Assembly (NCBI GenBank): GCA_015178975.1
Contig: WHVD01000072.1
Coordinates: 124,001-188,000 of the forward strand
Direction: 5' to 3'
Length of the DNA stretch: 64,000 bases
Origin: Hysterangium stoloniferum
Lineage: Eukaryota > Basidiomycota > Agaricomycetes > Hysterangiales > Hysterangiaceae
Every line of letters starts with the position of its first letter. The first letter of the stretch is position 1. The notes under the pieces are model-generated. The model made no database searches, was not told where the DNA came from, and saw only the letters and a list, made by a program, of their open reading frames with translations. Positions 1 through 10,200 of the stretch are shown here, one piece after another. A program made the position numbers and the translations under genes.

Positions 1-459
1 CCATTTACATTGGTATGAAACCTGATCCTGTACACTACTACCCTTCAGTTTAAATATTGACTCAGAATACCCATTTTGAATCCCCTCTCATTTGGAGAAG
101 CTTATGGAATAATAACTCTTAGTATCCCAAGCCTCTGGTACATAATTACACTGGGTACTGTACATTTATTTAAAATCTTTTCAACATATCAATGAGGATG
201 GAATAACAGTCCACAAAGGATGTAACAGAATAGTCAGTTATAGAACAGTTTAACAATGTTGTTTAACTGAATTTACTGGTATTTACTTGTGCTTAATTGG
301 AATTTATTGGAATTTGATTGGCTGAAATTTACTGAAATTTTATTGGATTTAGTGGATTTACAAGTTAATTGGTATTTCATTTAATTGACTGGCATGTTTC
401 TCCATTTCCCACCATTCTGAAATTTATTGTAATTGTTTTTAAGGACTGCAGCCACTGTT
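1..459. other. AT-rich stretch without a gene
   Basis: I see no gene here. From about 260 to 370 there is a loose run of aattggaattta/ttactgg words that resembles a degenerate short tandem repeat. The rest is unremarkable AT-rich sequence. No ORF with family resemblance crosses it. Confidence 0.5.
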
Positions 460-880
460 AGAGTTAGGTAATAATACATGGGTCCACACCCAGCACCCTT
501 GTGGAATCCCCACATGTGCACACTTGTGATGTAATGTGCCTGGTGGCACAACACAAGTGAGGCAGCCTGGGAGGGCCTGTCACACATGCCCACACACATG
601 TGTTTGTGACATATGTATGTGCCCAGTAGCACAATGCGAGTGAGGTGGCATGAGGGCCTATTGCATCTGCCAGCACCCACATGCACATTGTGTTTGCAAA
701 CATGTGCCCGAACTGGTGCAGTGGTGACCCCCAACCCCCCCACACATATGTAATATGCCAGGTTGCAAGGTGGGGGGTGAGAGGCCATTGCACCTGCCAG
801 CACCCTTGTGGAACACCCACATGAGCACATCTGTGATGTAATACACCTGGTTGCACAATGCAAGTGAGGCCAGCATTACG
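460..880. repeat. Degenerate minisatellite, gtgaggtggcatgagggcc family
   Basis: Phrases such as gtgaggtggcatgagggcc, tgccagcacccacatg and catgtgtttgtgacat recur several times in diverged form. The same phrases form a clearer array at 1340-1625, so both blocks belong to one minisatellite family. Long open frames on the minus strand here are Cys/His-rich translations of the repeat and show no family resemblance. Confidence 0.6.
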
Positions 881-1339
881 CTGAGACTTAAGGGTGGCAG
901 GGCAGTGGGCAGTGGGATGAAAGGGTGTAGAGATATGTGGGAGACAGTCCATGATGCTGGTTGTAGTCCTGGCATTGTCATGAAACTTGAAGGGGAATTG
1001 GTGTAGTTTTTGATCATGGGTGCTGAAGTGGCAGTGCAGCTGGGTGAGATTTGATTGTATGGAGAAATATGAAGTGTAAAGGGGCCATACGGACTGCATG
1101 GGCTATGGATGATGTTCAAGTGTGAGAGATGGTTATTGATGCATGAAACCACACCTAACACTTCCAGCCATGCTTGTTGCAATGAGCAGTCATACAACTG
1201 CAGAGAAAAAGCACTGCTGGATCCCTGAGACTCTGAGATTTCCATGGTTCCAAGAACTAAAATAAATGGCAGGTTTAGAACAGTGCAGGGGGCACATCAT
1301 ACCCACATGTGTGTTCATGACATACATACATGCCTGGTT
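881..1339. other. Spacer between two minisatellite blocks
   Basis: I see no gene in this stretch. It separates two blocks of the same degenerate minisatellite. Open frames on the minus strand extend into it from the repeats, but they have low-complexity composition and no recognisable domain. Confidence 0.4.
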
Positions 1340-1625
1340 GGGTGATGTGAGTGAGGTGGCAAATGAGGGCCAATTGCACCTGCCAACAACCATGCAAAGT
1401 ACATGTCATGAACACACACAACACAAGTGAGGTGGTGCATGAGGGTCCATTGTGCCTGCCAGCAACCATGCAAAGTGCATGTGATGAACGTGTGTGACAT
1501 GAGTGAGGTGGTGCATGAGGGCTCATTGTGCCTGCCAGCAACCATGTCACAAACACATGTGACATGAGTGAGGTGGTGCATAAGGGCCCATTGCACCTGC
1601 CAGCAACTATGTGCTTGGCAATCCA
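1340..1625. repeat. Minisatellite, unit about 76 bp, four copies
   Basis: The phrase gtgaggtgg followed by atgagggyccattg and cctgccagcaaccatg starts near 1350, 1426, 1503 and 1569, giving spacings of about 76, 77 and 66 bp. Copies differ by substitutions and a short deletion in the last full unit. Related degenerate units lie at 460-880. Confidence 0.75.
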
Positions 1626-2084
1626 CATGAGTTGGAATGTCATCATGGTGACACATGATGGCAATTTGTGTGACAATGGTGTGCTATTGTGGGTGTGGGA
1701 AAGCTAAGGCTCACTTCACTCGCAGATACAGACTGTGGGAACCTGGCTGCTCACTTTGCTCACAGATGCTGACCAATGCTGACAAATAGTGACTAAGCAG
1801 CACTCATGGACCCACCAATGTGAATTCACTTATACACAAGCCTGAAAACCCTTGTTATGCTGTGGGGTGGTTGCTTTGCAACCTGCCCTACTGCTCACTG
1901 CAGGCTCTGGCTTGTGGGGGGGCCCCCCCGCATCAACAACTTTTAAGTATTTCTAAAGCTCATTGTTTGAGAAAGGAAAGTCTTCAAAGAACGGAAAGTC
2001 TTCAAAGAACGGACAGTCTTTAAAGAATGGAAGCTGTTCAAAGAATGGAAGCAAAGGGAAACAAAGCTGACAAAAGGGAACAAA

Positions 2085-2825
2085 GGAAACAACGGTTACA
2101 AAAGGAAACAACGGTTACAAAAGGAAACAACGGTTACAAAAGGAAACAACGGTTACAAAAGGAAACAACGGTTACAAAAGGAAACAACGGTTACAAAAGG
2201 AAACAACGGTTACAAAAGGAAACAACGGTTACAAAAGGAAACAACGGTTACAAAAGGAAACAACGGTTACAAAAGGAAACAACGGTTACAAAAGGAAACA
2301 ACGGTTACAAAAGGAAACAACGGTTACAAAAGGAAACAACGGTTACAAAAGGAAACAACGGTTACAAAAGGAAACAACGGTTACAAAAGGAAACAACGGT
2401 TACAAAAGGAAACAACGGTTACAAAAGGAAACAACGGTTACAAAAGGAAACAACGGTTACAAAAGGAAACAACGGTTACAAAAGGAAACAACGGTTACAA
2501 AAGGAAACAACGGTTACAAAAGGAAACAACGGTTACAAAAGGAAACAACGGTTACAAAAGGAAACAACGGTTACAAAAGGAAACAACGGTTACAAAAGGA
2601 AACAACGGTTACAAAAGGAAACAACGGTTACAAAAGGAAACAACGGTTACAAAAGGAAACAACGGTTACAAAAGGAAACAACGGTTACAAAAGGAAACAA
2701 CGGTTACAAAAGGAAACAACGGTTACAAAAGGAAACAACGGTTACAAAAGGAAACAACGGTTACAAAAGGAAACAACGGTTACAAAAGGAAACAACGGTT
2801 ACAAAAGGAAACAACGGTTACAAAA
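2085..2825. repeat. 19-bp tandem array, 39 copies, no visible variation
   Basis: The unit is ggaaacaacggttacaaaa. The array is 741 bp, exactly 39 units, and by eye every copy is identical. Three units equal 19 codons, so a frame stays open through the whole array. That open frame is a by-product of unit length and lack of stops, not evidence for a protein. The uniformity implies recent expansion or strong homogenisation. The array could be longer in the genome if it collapsed in assembly. It occupies the 19-mer slot of higher-order unit 1. Confidence 0.95.
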
Positions 2826-3082
2826 GGGATCAACAGTTACAACAGGGATCAACAGTGACAAAAGGAAACATCGGTTACAAAAGGAAACATCAGTTACAAA
2901 AGGAAACAACAGTTACAAAAGGAAACAATGGTTGGAAAAGGAATGATGGTTACAAAGGGAAGAACAGTTACACAGTTACAAAAGGAACAACAGTCATGTA
3001 CAACAGGAACAAAGGTTACAACAGGAACAATGGTTACAACAGGAACAACGGTTACAACAGGAACAATGGTTACAAAAGGTGA
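2826..3082. repeat. Diverged tail of the 19-bp array
   Basis: Units continue at 18-19 bp spacing but vary: the aacgg core becomes aacag, atcag or aatgg, and aaaagg becomes acaggg or acagga. The single CpG of the perfect unit is replaced by CA or TG in several of these copies. The contrast with the neighbouring uniform array suggests homogenisation runs from one side only. Confidence 0.8.
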
Positions 3083-3109
3083 ATAGTTCCAATGATTGAA
3101 TTGACTGTC

Positions 3110-3420
3110 AACTGCACATAATTATTGTGGTCAACTGATTTATTTATTTGATTTAATGTTTTTTATTTTGATTCACTATTTTTTATTTTGATTCACTATT
3201 TTTTATTTTTATTTATTGGATTCTATTTTGATTTACTGTATCTTATTTTGATTTATTGTCTTTGATTTTGATTTATTGTATTTTATTTTGATTTATTATA
3301 TTGTTTTTGAATTTGTTGCATTTTATTTTGATTTATTTCATTTGATTTCCTTTATTTCTTATCTTCTTGATTTATCAAGTTTTATTTCCATTTATTTTAT
3401 TTTATTTGAATTATTCTGAT
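3110..3420. repeat. T-rich degenerate repeat (ttttattttgatttattgta-like)
   Basis: Successive words of about 20 bp, such as ttttattttgatttattgta and ttttgattcactatttt, are repeated with changes. The same kind of T-rich block, shorter, occupies the equivalent slot of the second higher-order unit at about 5195-5290. No gene is visible. Confidence 0.7.
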
Positions 3421-3499
3421 TTTATTCATATTTTCCCAGAAATCCTTATAGACCTCCCCCCAGGGATATGTGATCCTTCTCTGGAGAACTGGCCTCAGT

Positions 3500-3760
3500 T
3501 GAAGTGCCCAGGAAATGGTCCCATGAAGGGTGTAGGAAACACTTACATGAAGGGTGTGGGAAATCCTTACATGCCAGGTGTGTAACAATACTTCCACACA
3601 TGTGACAGAATACCTCCACACCATGAGAGTATACTCCTGCAAGCATTGAATTTGCTCCCACAATTGTAAATTGCTGCCATGCTGGCACAGAAAAGCCTCC
3701 ATGCTGACAAATCACAGGTTTTGCTTCCATGCTTATGTCATGGCACCTAGTGGTGTTATG
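3500..3760. repeat. 24-bp and ~20-bp repeat modules of unit 1
   Basis: The 24-bp words gtgtaggaaacacttacatga and gtgtgggaaatccttacatg are followed by weaker aatacttccacacatgtg-type words. The block starts just after the conserved gatccttctctggagaac line. Its counterpart in unit 2 lies at 5341-5760. Anchor copy 2 begins shortly after it. Confidence 0.65.
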
Positions 3761-3951
3761 ATGGGTTTGGGTGCCAAGCAACTAAAAAAGGCAACATGGA
3801 CCACCACCCACCATACAACTTTACTTTATTTGACAAGCCTGGGAACCCTTGCTATGCTGCAGGGCGGTCACTTCATGACCTGCCTCCCAAACCCCCCCAC
3901 ATCCACAACTCTAAAGTATTTCTGAGGTCCATTGTTGTAAAAGAGATACTG

Positions 3952-4617
3952 TTAGAACGGAAAGTGTTTGTAGAACGGAAAGTGTTTGTAGAACGGAAAG
4001 TGTTTGTAGAACGGAAAGTGTTCGTAGAATGGAAAGTGTTCATAGAACAGAAAGTGTTCGTAGAATGGAAAGTGTTCATAGAACGGAAAGTGTTCGTAGA
4101 ATGGAAAGTGTTTGTAGAACGGAAAGTGTTCGTAGAATGGAAAGTGTTCGTAGAACGGAAAGTGTTCGTAGAACGGAAAGTGTTCATAGAACGGAAAGTG
4201 TTTGTAGAACAAAAAGTGTTCGTAGAACGGAAAGTGTTCGTAGAACGGAAAGTGTTCATAGAACGGAAAGTGTTTGTAGAACAAAAAGTGTTCGTAGAAC
4301 GGAAAGTGTTCGTAGAACGGAAAGTGTTCGTAGAACGGAAAGTGTTCATAGAACGGAAAGTGTTCGTAGAATGGAAAGTGTTCGTAGAATGGAAAGTGTT
4401 TGTAGAACGGAAAGTGTTCATAGAATGGAAAGTGTTCGTAGAACGGAAAGTGTTCGTAGAACGGAAAGTGTTCATAGAACGGAAAGTGTTTGTAGAACGG
4501 AAAGTGTTCGTAGAACGGAAAGTGTTCGTAGAACGGAAAGTGTTCATAGAACGGAAAGTGTTCATAGAACGGAAAGTGTTCATAGAACGGAAAGTGTTCG
4601 TAGAATGGAAAGTGTTC
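3952..4617. repeat. 18-bp tandem array, 37 copies, variants mostly at CpG
   Basis: The unit is gtagaacggaaagtgttc and the array is 666 bp, exactly 37 units. Copies differ mainly at two places: aacgg/aatgg/aacag and ttcgtag/tttgtag/ttcatag. These are the two CpG sites of the unit, changed to TG or CA. Because 18 is a multiple of three, several frames on both strands stay open and give repetitive pseudo-proteins, which I do not treat as genes. Diverged relatives (aaagaacggaaagtcttc) occupy the same slot of unit 1 at about 1970-2045. Confidence 0.93.
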
Positions 4618-4842
4618 GTAGAACCCATTACAAAGGAATCAACCATTACAAAGGAATCAACCATTACAAAGGAATCAATGGTCACAAAAGCATCAACAGT
4701 CACAAAAGGACACAAAGTTCACAAAGGGAAACAACGGTCACAAAGGGAAACAACGGTCACAGAGGGAAACAACGGTCACAGAGGGAAACAACAGTCACAA
4801 AGGGAAACAACGGTCACAAAGGGAAACAATGGTGACAAATGA
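4618..4842. repeat. Mixed 18/19-bp repeat modules
   Basis: The 18-mer accattacaaaggaatca is repeated about three times, followed by intermediate forms and then 19-mers of the type gggaaacaacggtcacaaa. The latter are sequence relatives of the perfect 19-bp unit in higher-order unit 1 and sit in the corresponding slot. Confidence 0.8.
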
Positions 4843-4860
4843 AAATGACAGCTACAAAAG

Positions 4861-5158
4861 GTGCAACAGTGACAAAAGGTGCAACAGTGACAAAAGGTGC
4901 AATAGTGACAAAAGGTGCAACAGTGACAAAAGGTGCAATAGTGACAAAAGGTGCAACAGTGACAAAAGGTGCAACAGTGACAAAAGGTGCAATAGTGACA
5001 AAAGGTGCAACAGTGACAAAAGGTGCAACAGTGACAAAAGGTGCAATAGTGACAAAAGGTGCAACAGTGACAAAAGGTGCAACAGTGACAAAGGTGCAAT
5101 AGTGACAAAAGGTGCAACAGTGACAAAAGGTGCAACAGTGACAAAAGGTGCAATAGTT
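4861..5158. repeat. 18-bp tandem array gtgcaacagtgacaaaag, about 17 copies
   Basis: The unit gtgcaacagtgacaaaag alternates with gtgcaatagtgacaaaag, and one copy lacks a single A near 5084. The core agtgacaaaag is a relative of ggttacaaaag in the 19-mers. The open frames on both strands follow from the unit length and are not genes. Confidence 0.88.
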
Positions 5159-5194
5159 TCAAAAGTAGCAATGGTTTCAATCAAACATTGAGTT

Positions 5195-5300
5195 GATCTT
5201 ACTGTCATGTATTGTAGTTTATTTTACTTTATGTAATTTAGTTTAGTTTATTATATTTTATTTTAATTTATTGTACTTAGGAGTCAACGGTTACAAAAGG
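5195..5300. repeat. Short T-rich module of unit 2
   Basis: Words such as tttagtttattatattttatttt match the T-rich block of unit 1 in position and composition. It is followed by a stray copy of the ggttacaaaaggagtca element and then by the conserved gatccttctctggagaac line. Confidence 0.6.
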
Positions 5301-5340
5301 AGTCATATGGGATCCTTCTCTGGAGAACTGGCCTCAAAAT

Positions 5341-5760
5341 TCCTCCATTGAAGCCCATGGGAAATGTGCCCCATGTGTAGCATGGGAAATGGTCCCATAA
5401 GCAGCATGGGAAACGGTTACGTCAACGGCGTGGGAAATGGTTATGTCAACGGCATGGGAAATGCTTATGTGAACGGCGCAGGAGAGAGTCGTGGGAAATA
5501 TCTCCATTAGGGCATGTGAACTGGTTCCACGAATGTGAGAAATACTCCCGTGCATGTAACAATACTCCTGCGGCATTACAGAATACCTCCATGCACCCTG
5601 ATATAATACTCCCACGGATGTCAAAATACTCCCGCGGATGTAAAAATACCTCTGCGCATCACAAAATACTTCTGCGTGTGACATAATACTTCCACACCTG
5701 TTACAAAATACTCCCACGGTGCCAAAAATACTCCCACAAATGCCAAAAAGGCTCCGTATT
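5341..5760. repeat. 24-bp and ~21-bp repeat modules of unit 2
   Basis: The 24-bp words catgggaaatggttatgtca recur about four times up to 5480. They are followed from about 5520 by words of the type aatactcccacggatgtca, spaced about 18-23 bp. The order matches 3500-3760. From 5760 to 6003 there is no gene, only an AT-rich ata/tata run before the third anchor. Confidence 0.7.
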
Positions 5761-6233
5761 TGCTCCCATGATGACTAATACCGAAATTCCAGCGCTAATA
5801 TTAGTCACACTCTCCCACACAGAAGCTTCAGGCACTGATGCACCCTCATTGGGATTTTTTGACCCTCATGGGGAAGCTCGGGTGCTCCATGCCCTTACGC
5901 ATTGGGGCACCTGTGGTGCCTAAAAGTGCCCACCACCCACCGTACAACTTCACTATATATTGATATATACATGTATAATATAATAATAATATATATAATA
6001 TAACAAGCCTGGAAACCCTTGCTACACTGCAGGGTGGTCACTTCATGACCAACCCCACTGCTTGTCAGGGGCCCTGAACCCCCCCATGTCCATGACTCTT
6101 AAGTATTTCTCACCAATTCTAAGTATTTCTCACAATCACTATTAGAAGTTAGAAGCAAACAATCAACATCCATTAAAACTTCAATCTAATAATACATCTT
6201 TGTATACTATATTTACTGTTCTCTTTGTCTCCT

Positions 6234-6730
6234 TTAATAATATTTTATCTTATTCCAACTTCTTCCTCTTGAAAGTCCCACATACAGTTGCCCCTGTCCA
6301 AACACTGTCATTCTCAAATCTATTCCCACCACTTTCAAAGACTGTCCTGGTGACTTGTTAATTGTCATTGCAAATGCCAACTGCACTGGAAACTGAATAC
6401 AATGCAGTTTAAATGGCAGTTGATCATCATTTGTAATTATTTTGATCTGTGAAATAAATGCCAATTTCCCAGTACATGGTCCAGTTGAGATCCACACTTG
6501 AAGCAAATGATTTTCCATTTTCAGCCAGTCGCAACTGTGTCCCATTGAAAAGCCCTCTCTGTGTGGATTTATGATCTGTAATAACATCAAAGGTACTCCT
6601 GGCTTCACCTCAAGTCAACTTGGTGAGATTCCACCAAAATTTAGGCTGTTCAAATACTCTACAGTATACATCTCTGTCTCACTGTCTCTCTCTGCAGTAT
6701 CAGCACTGTGGTACACATGACAGAAGGCTC
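6234..6730 (-). pseudogene. Helitron PIF1-like helicase, C-terminal fragment
   Basis: Minus-strand translation gives the C-terminal part of the PIF1-family helicase of Helitrons, which unwinds DNA during rolling-circle transposition. Recognisable family segments are VKPGVPLMLL, the FPVQLAFAMTINKSPGQS block (helicase motif V region) and GQLYVGLSRG (motif VI). Upstream of the longest ORF the frame continues with EYLNSLNFGGISPS and is broken by a TGA near 6619 at a position usually occupied by a basic residue. The Rep/HUH domain and helicase motifs I-IV are absent. No Helitron ends (TC/CTRR with hairpin) were identified. It lies directly left of an unexplained ORF. Confidence 0.85.
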
Positions 6731-6744
6731 AGAAAACTAATGAC

Positions 6745-7191
6745 ATGGAAAGTTCGGGAGCAGCCAAAATTGGGGAAATTGAAGTGCCAAATACGGATAG
6801 TACAGGCATTGAGCTCCTCAAGGACACCATCAACACGTTGGTTTTTATCGGAATGGAACTTATGAAAATGCAGGATGCACTGGAGTGCCATAATGATATC
6901 CAAGAAAAGGGTTTTCATTTGTTGACCCGGAATTTCCAGAGGCAAAGCGAATTTCTGGAAAAGGTAATGGTTAGCATCATTGTTATTGCAGTTTCTGAGA
7001 GGTTTTCCGATAAGGCAAGGGAGCAGCCAAATGATCCATTGGCAGAATGTGTCAAGAAAAGGTGGGAGTCAGGAAAGGGGCCGGGAAGTGAGGATGAAGA
7101 AGTGCAGGATATGGTGGAAAGTGCGGAGATTGCGGATGATACAGGAGTTGAAGCAGAAGGAGGATTTGGGATGTCAGAGACTTTGAAGTAG
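6745..7191 (+). CDS. Hypothetical 148-aa protein next to gypsy 3' end
   Basis: I do not recognise this ORF. It encodes 148 residues. Residues 20-90 are probably helical and include a hydrophobic stretch EKVMVSIIVIAVSERF. The C-terminal third is acidic (PGSEDEEVQDMVESAE). It starts about 15 bp after the last Helitron helicase similarity and stops 86 bp from the stop of the oppositely oriented gypsy pol, so the two are convergent. It may be an antisense ORF carried in the 3' region of that retroelement, a fragment of a host gene captured between elements, or a chance ORF. Its composition is less repetitive than the shadow ORFs nearby. Confidence 0.4.
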   Translation: MESSGAAKIGEIEVPNTDSTGIELLKDTINTLVFIGMELMKMQDALECHNDIQEKGFHLLTRNFQRQSEFLEKVMVSIIVIAVSERFSDKAREQPNDPLAECVKKRWESGKGPGSEDEEVQDMVESAEIADDTGVEAEGGFGMSETLK

Positions 7192-7277
7192 TTGCAAATA
7201 AAATTTGACTTGTACGATTTCAAAAACAAGCATGATATTGGAAGTGTCAGAAACTGGACAGAAGAAACAGAAAAAGA

Positions 7278-10200
7278 TCAGAGTGATGATAAAGGTCCGG
7301 GTTTGCTCAGATAAGCTGTGTGGAAGTCAGTAACAATTTCCATTGCATGTCCAAGTTCCGTGGCCAATATCCATGAAGTTTCCTCATCGGTACCTTCATA
7401 TCCTGCCCATTTGACTAAATAGAGCAATTTACAAGTACGTCAGTGATTATTGATTTTAGAATCCAAAATTTCGGAAACTTCAAATTCAGGGTCTCTGTCA
7501 ATGATGACCAGAGGGGGTGGAGGTTGAATACATTCCGGGATTTTGTTAGGAACACAAGGTTCTAACATGGAAACGTGGAAGACAGGGTGGACTGCTTGCA
7601 TACTATTGGGAAGTCAGAGAGTCCATGAGAGTGAACCAGCTTGTGCTATAATTTCAAAAGGGCCTAAGAATTTCTCAGCGAGTTTTTTAAAAGGTCGGGT
7701 GGTACAGAAGAATTGAGCTTTTACAAAAACCTGATCACCAATTTTAAAATTAGGAGGCGGGATCCTGTTTTTGTCCATGGAATGTTGGTAATATTCCTGG
7801 GTGGAAGAAATAGCTTTCCGAAGTTCTTGATGTAATTTATCGAGGTCAGTAATAAATTCTTGAGCACAGACAGAAGCCAAATCTCATTCGGAATGTACTG
7901 TGAGATTCAGATTATAGCCCTTGTTGGCAAAAAAGGGAGAGATGCCGGTAGTTGCATTCGGAGAGTTATTGTAGGCAAATTCTGCAATCGGAAGAAGGGA
8001 TTTCCAATTGTCCTGTTGATAGTTGCAATAAATGTGGAGATATTGTTCCAATGTTTGATTAACACATTCCATTTGTCCATCACCTTCCAGGTGATATCCC
8101 GAGGTGAAGTGTAGTTTCATGTTGAGGGCTTTTCTGAGGGCCTGGAAGAAATGGGAGACAAACTTGGAGCCTTGATCGGAAGTTATGTGAGACAGAACAC
8201 CATGTTTGGAAAATACGTGAATAATGAAAAGTTCCGCTAATTGTAAGGATGTAATTGTATCGTGAGTGGGTATGAAAATGCCTTGTTTCGAGAATCGATC
8301 CACAACAACTAGAATGGATGTAAAGCCTTCAGAAGTCAGAAGTTGCTCAATAAAATCCATGGAAATTGAGTTCCAGGGTTTTTCCGGTATTGGGAGTTAC
8401 TTGAGAAGGCTGTACGGCTTATGTCTCTGGGTTTTAGAGCGTAAGCAGGTGGTGCATGACTTACAGAACTGGGTTATGAAATATTGGAGGTTGGGCCAAG
8501 TATATTCTCTACGGATTAGACCAAGAGTATTATTAATGCCGTAATGTCCAGATATTGAATGATCGTGTTTGCACTGAAGTACGCAGAGTCGGAGATTGTT
8601 GGAATCTGGAATGTAGATACATCCATCGAGACAGATAAAACCTTGAGAGTCTTGTGACCATCGGGGTTGGTCGGGATTATCAGGAACTTCTAGGTGTGGC
8701 TTGAGAGCCGGATCGGAAGTGAGTGCAGAAAGGATATCTTGATGTAATTGCTCAATGTCCATAATCATAATGCTATGCATAATTGGATAGTAGAGGGAAG
8801 TCGCTCAAATAGATGCAGAAAGTTGTTGTGTTGTAAAAACTGGTTTCAAGTTATGTGGATTAACAACAGCATAGGTACTTTCCCCCTCATTAGGATAGAC
8901 GTCCCATTGTCAAGTCATGGCATCAGGTTTTCCACCAAGATGACGGGGTCAGAAATGGATAATCATGTTGAAAGCAGAAAGGAATTCGGACCAGCAGGCT
9001 TGCCAGTGGGTCAAAAGTTTAGTGGTAGAAAAATATTCGAGATTTTTGTGATCGGTAACAACATCAACGGGAGTTGCAGAACCTTCAAGATAATGACGCC
9101 AATGTTTGAAAGCTTCAAAAATTGCCAAAAGTTCCTTATCATGAACGTTGTAGTTGAGTTCGGATACTGAAAGCATCTGAGAAAGGAATGCGACCAGATG
9201 AATTTCACCATCAGAAATGGAAAGAATTGCGGCAATTGCATAATCGGAAGCATCAGTTTCCACAATAATCGGAATGTCAGGTTTCCAATGAGAAAGAATT
9301 GGAGTGGAAGTGAAAGCATTTTTCAAAGTCTGGAAAGCAGAGCGGCATTTGTCGTCAAAGACCCAAGGTTGAGTTTTACGGGTAAGACAAGTAAGCAGTA
9401 TTGTAATATCTGAGTAATTCCAAATAAAATGATGGTAAAAGTTGGTGAAACCTAAAAATGATTGAATATCTTTGACTTTCCATGGTTTGGGCCAATCACG
9501 GACAACTTGAACCTTGGTTTCATCCATATGGAGGCCCTCAGGTCCAATAATGAAACCTAAGTATTCAATAGAATCCATGTCAAAGTAGCATTTTTTACTG
9601 GCGGCGAAAAGATTGTTTTTTTGGAGTTCTTCAGAAGACTTCATGGACTTGTTCATCGTGAAGAGCAGGACCCTCGGAAAATACCAAAAATGTCGTCCAA
9701 ATAGACTATAACACATACGTCAAGCATGTCGGAAAATATATCATTAACAAAACGTTGAAAAGCGGAAGGGGCGTTGGTAAGGCCAAACAGCATAACCAAC
9801 CATTCAAAGGATCCATAGCGAGTCCGAAAAGCAGTTTTTCATTCATCGCCCTTGGCAATTCGGACCAAATGATAGGCGTGTTTGAGGTCTATTTTGGTGT
9901 AGATCTGAGCTTTCCATGGGGCATCGAGTAAATTGGTAATGAGTGGAAGTGGATACTTATCTTTCCATGTCATGGAATTTAATCCTCTGAAATTGACACA
10001 GAGTCAAAGGGAGCCATCCTTCTTTCTGATGAAAAGGATGGGTGCTCCATACAGAGACTTTGAGGGACGGATAAACCCTATCGACAGATGTTCATCCAGG
10101 AACTCCCGAATAGATGAAAGTTCTGATTGGGATAATGGGTAAATAGGTCCTAACAGAGGGTTTGAACTGGGCTCAATATCAATTTTTAAGTTGTAGGGCC

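Larger units (their letters stand above)
1839..6135. repeat. Higher-order satellite with ~2-kb period made of nested minisatellites
   Basis: An anchor of about 110 bp (caagcctggraacccttgct ... aagtatttct) begins near 1839, 3833 and 6004. After the first two anchors the same modules follow in the same order: 18-mers with the core agaacggaaagt; 18-19-mers with the core ggttacaaa; a T-rich block of ttttgattta words; a conserved line gatccttctctggagaac; a 24-bp gtgggaaatggttatgt-type repeat; and a 20-odd-bp aatactcccacgg repeat. The third anchor is followed by only a short stretch before a Helitron fragment. Unit 1 has its 19-mer module expanded and unit 2 its 18-mer modules. Locus function is unknown; a satellite or heterochromatic block is the obvious guess. 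Confidence 0.85.

Noticed and set aside
464..1656. Cys/His-rich ORFs of 113-211 codons near the start
   Set aside because: They are translations of the degenerate minisatellites, overlap each other in several frames, and show no zinc-finger spacing.
2027..3082. 351-codon ORF over the 19-bp array
   Set aside because: Open only because the 19-bp unit lacks stops; the protein is a pure translation of the repeat. No start context or flanking coding sequence supports it.
2085..5158. CRISPR array
   Set aside because: Units are 18-19 bp and contiguous with no unique spacers, the context is eukaryotic, and no Cas gene is present.
3796..5208. Several ORFs of 110-348 codons on both strands over the 18-bp arrays
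   Set aside because: Units of 18 bp keep frames open on both strands at once. The overlapping repetitive translations are mutually exclusive and low complexity.
1..6135. Telomere or subtelomere
   Set aside because: No TTAGGG-type array is present. The satellite could still be heterochromatic, but nothing in the sequence places it at a chromosome end.
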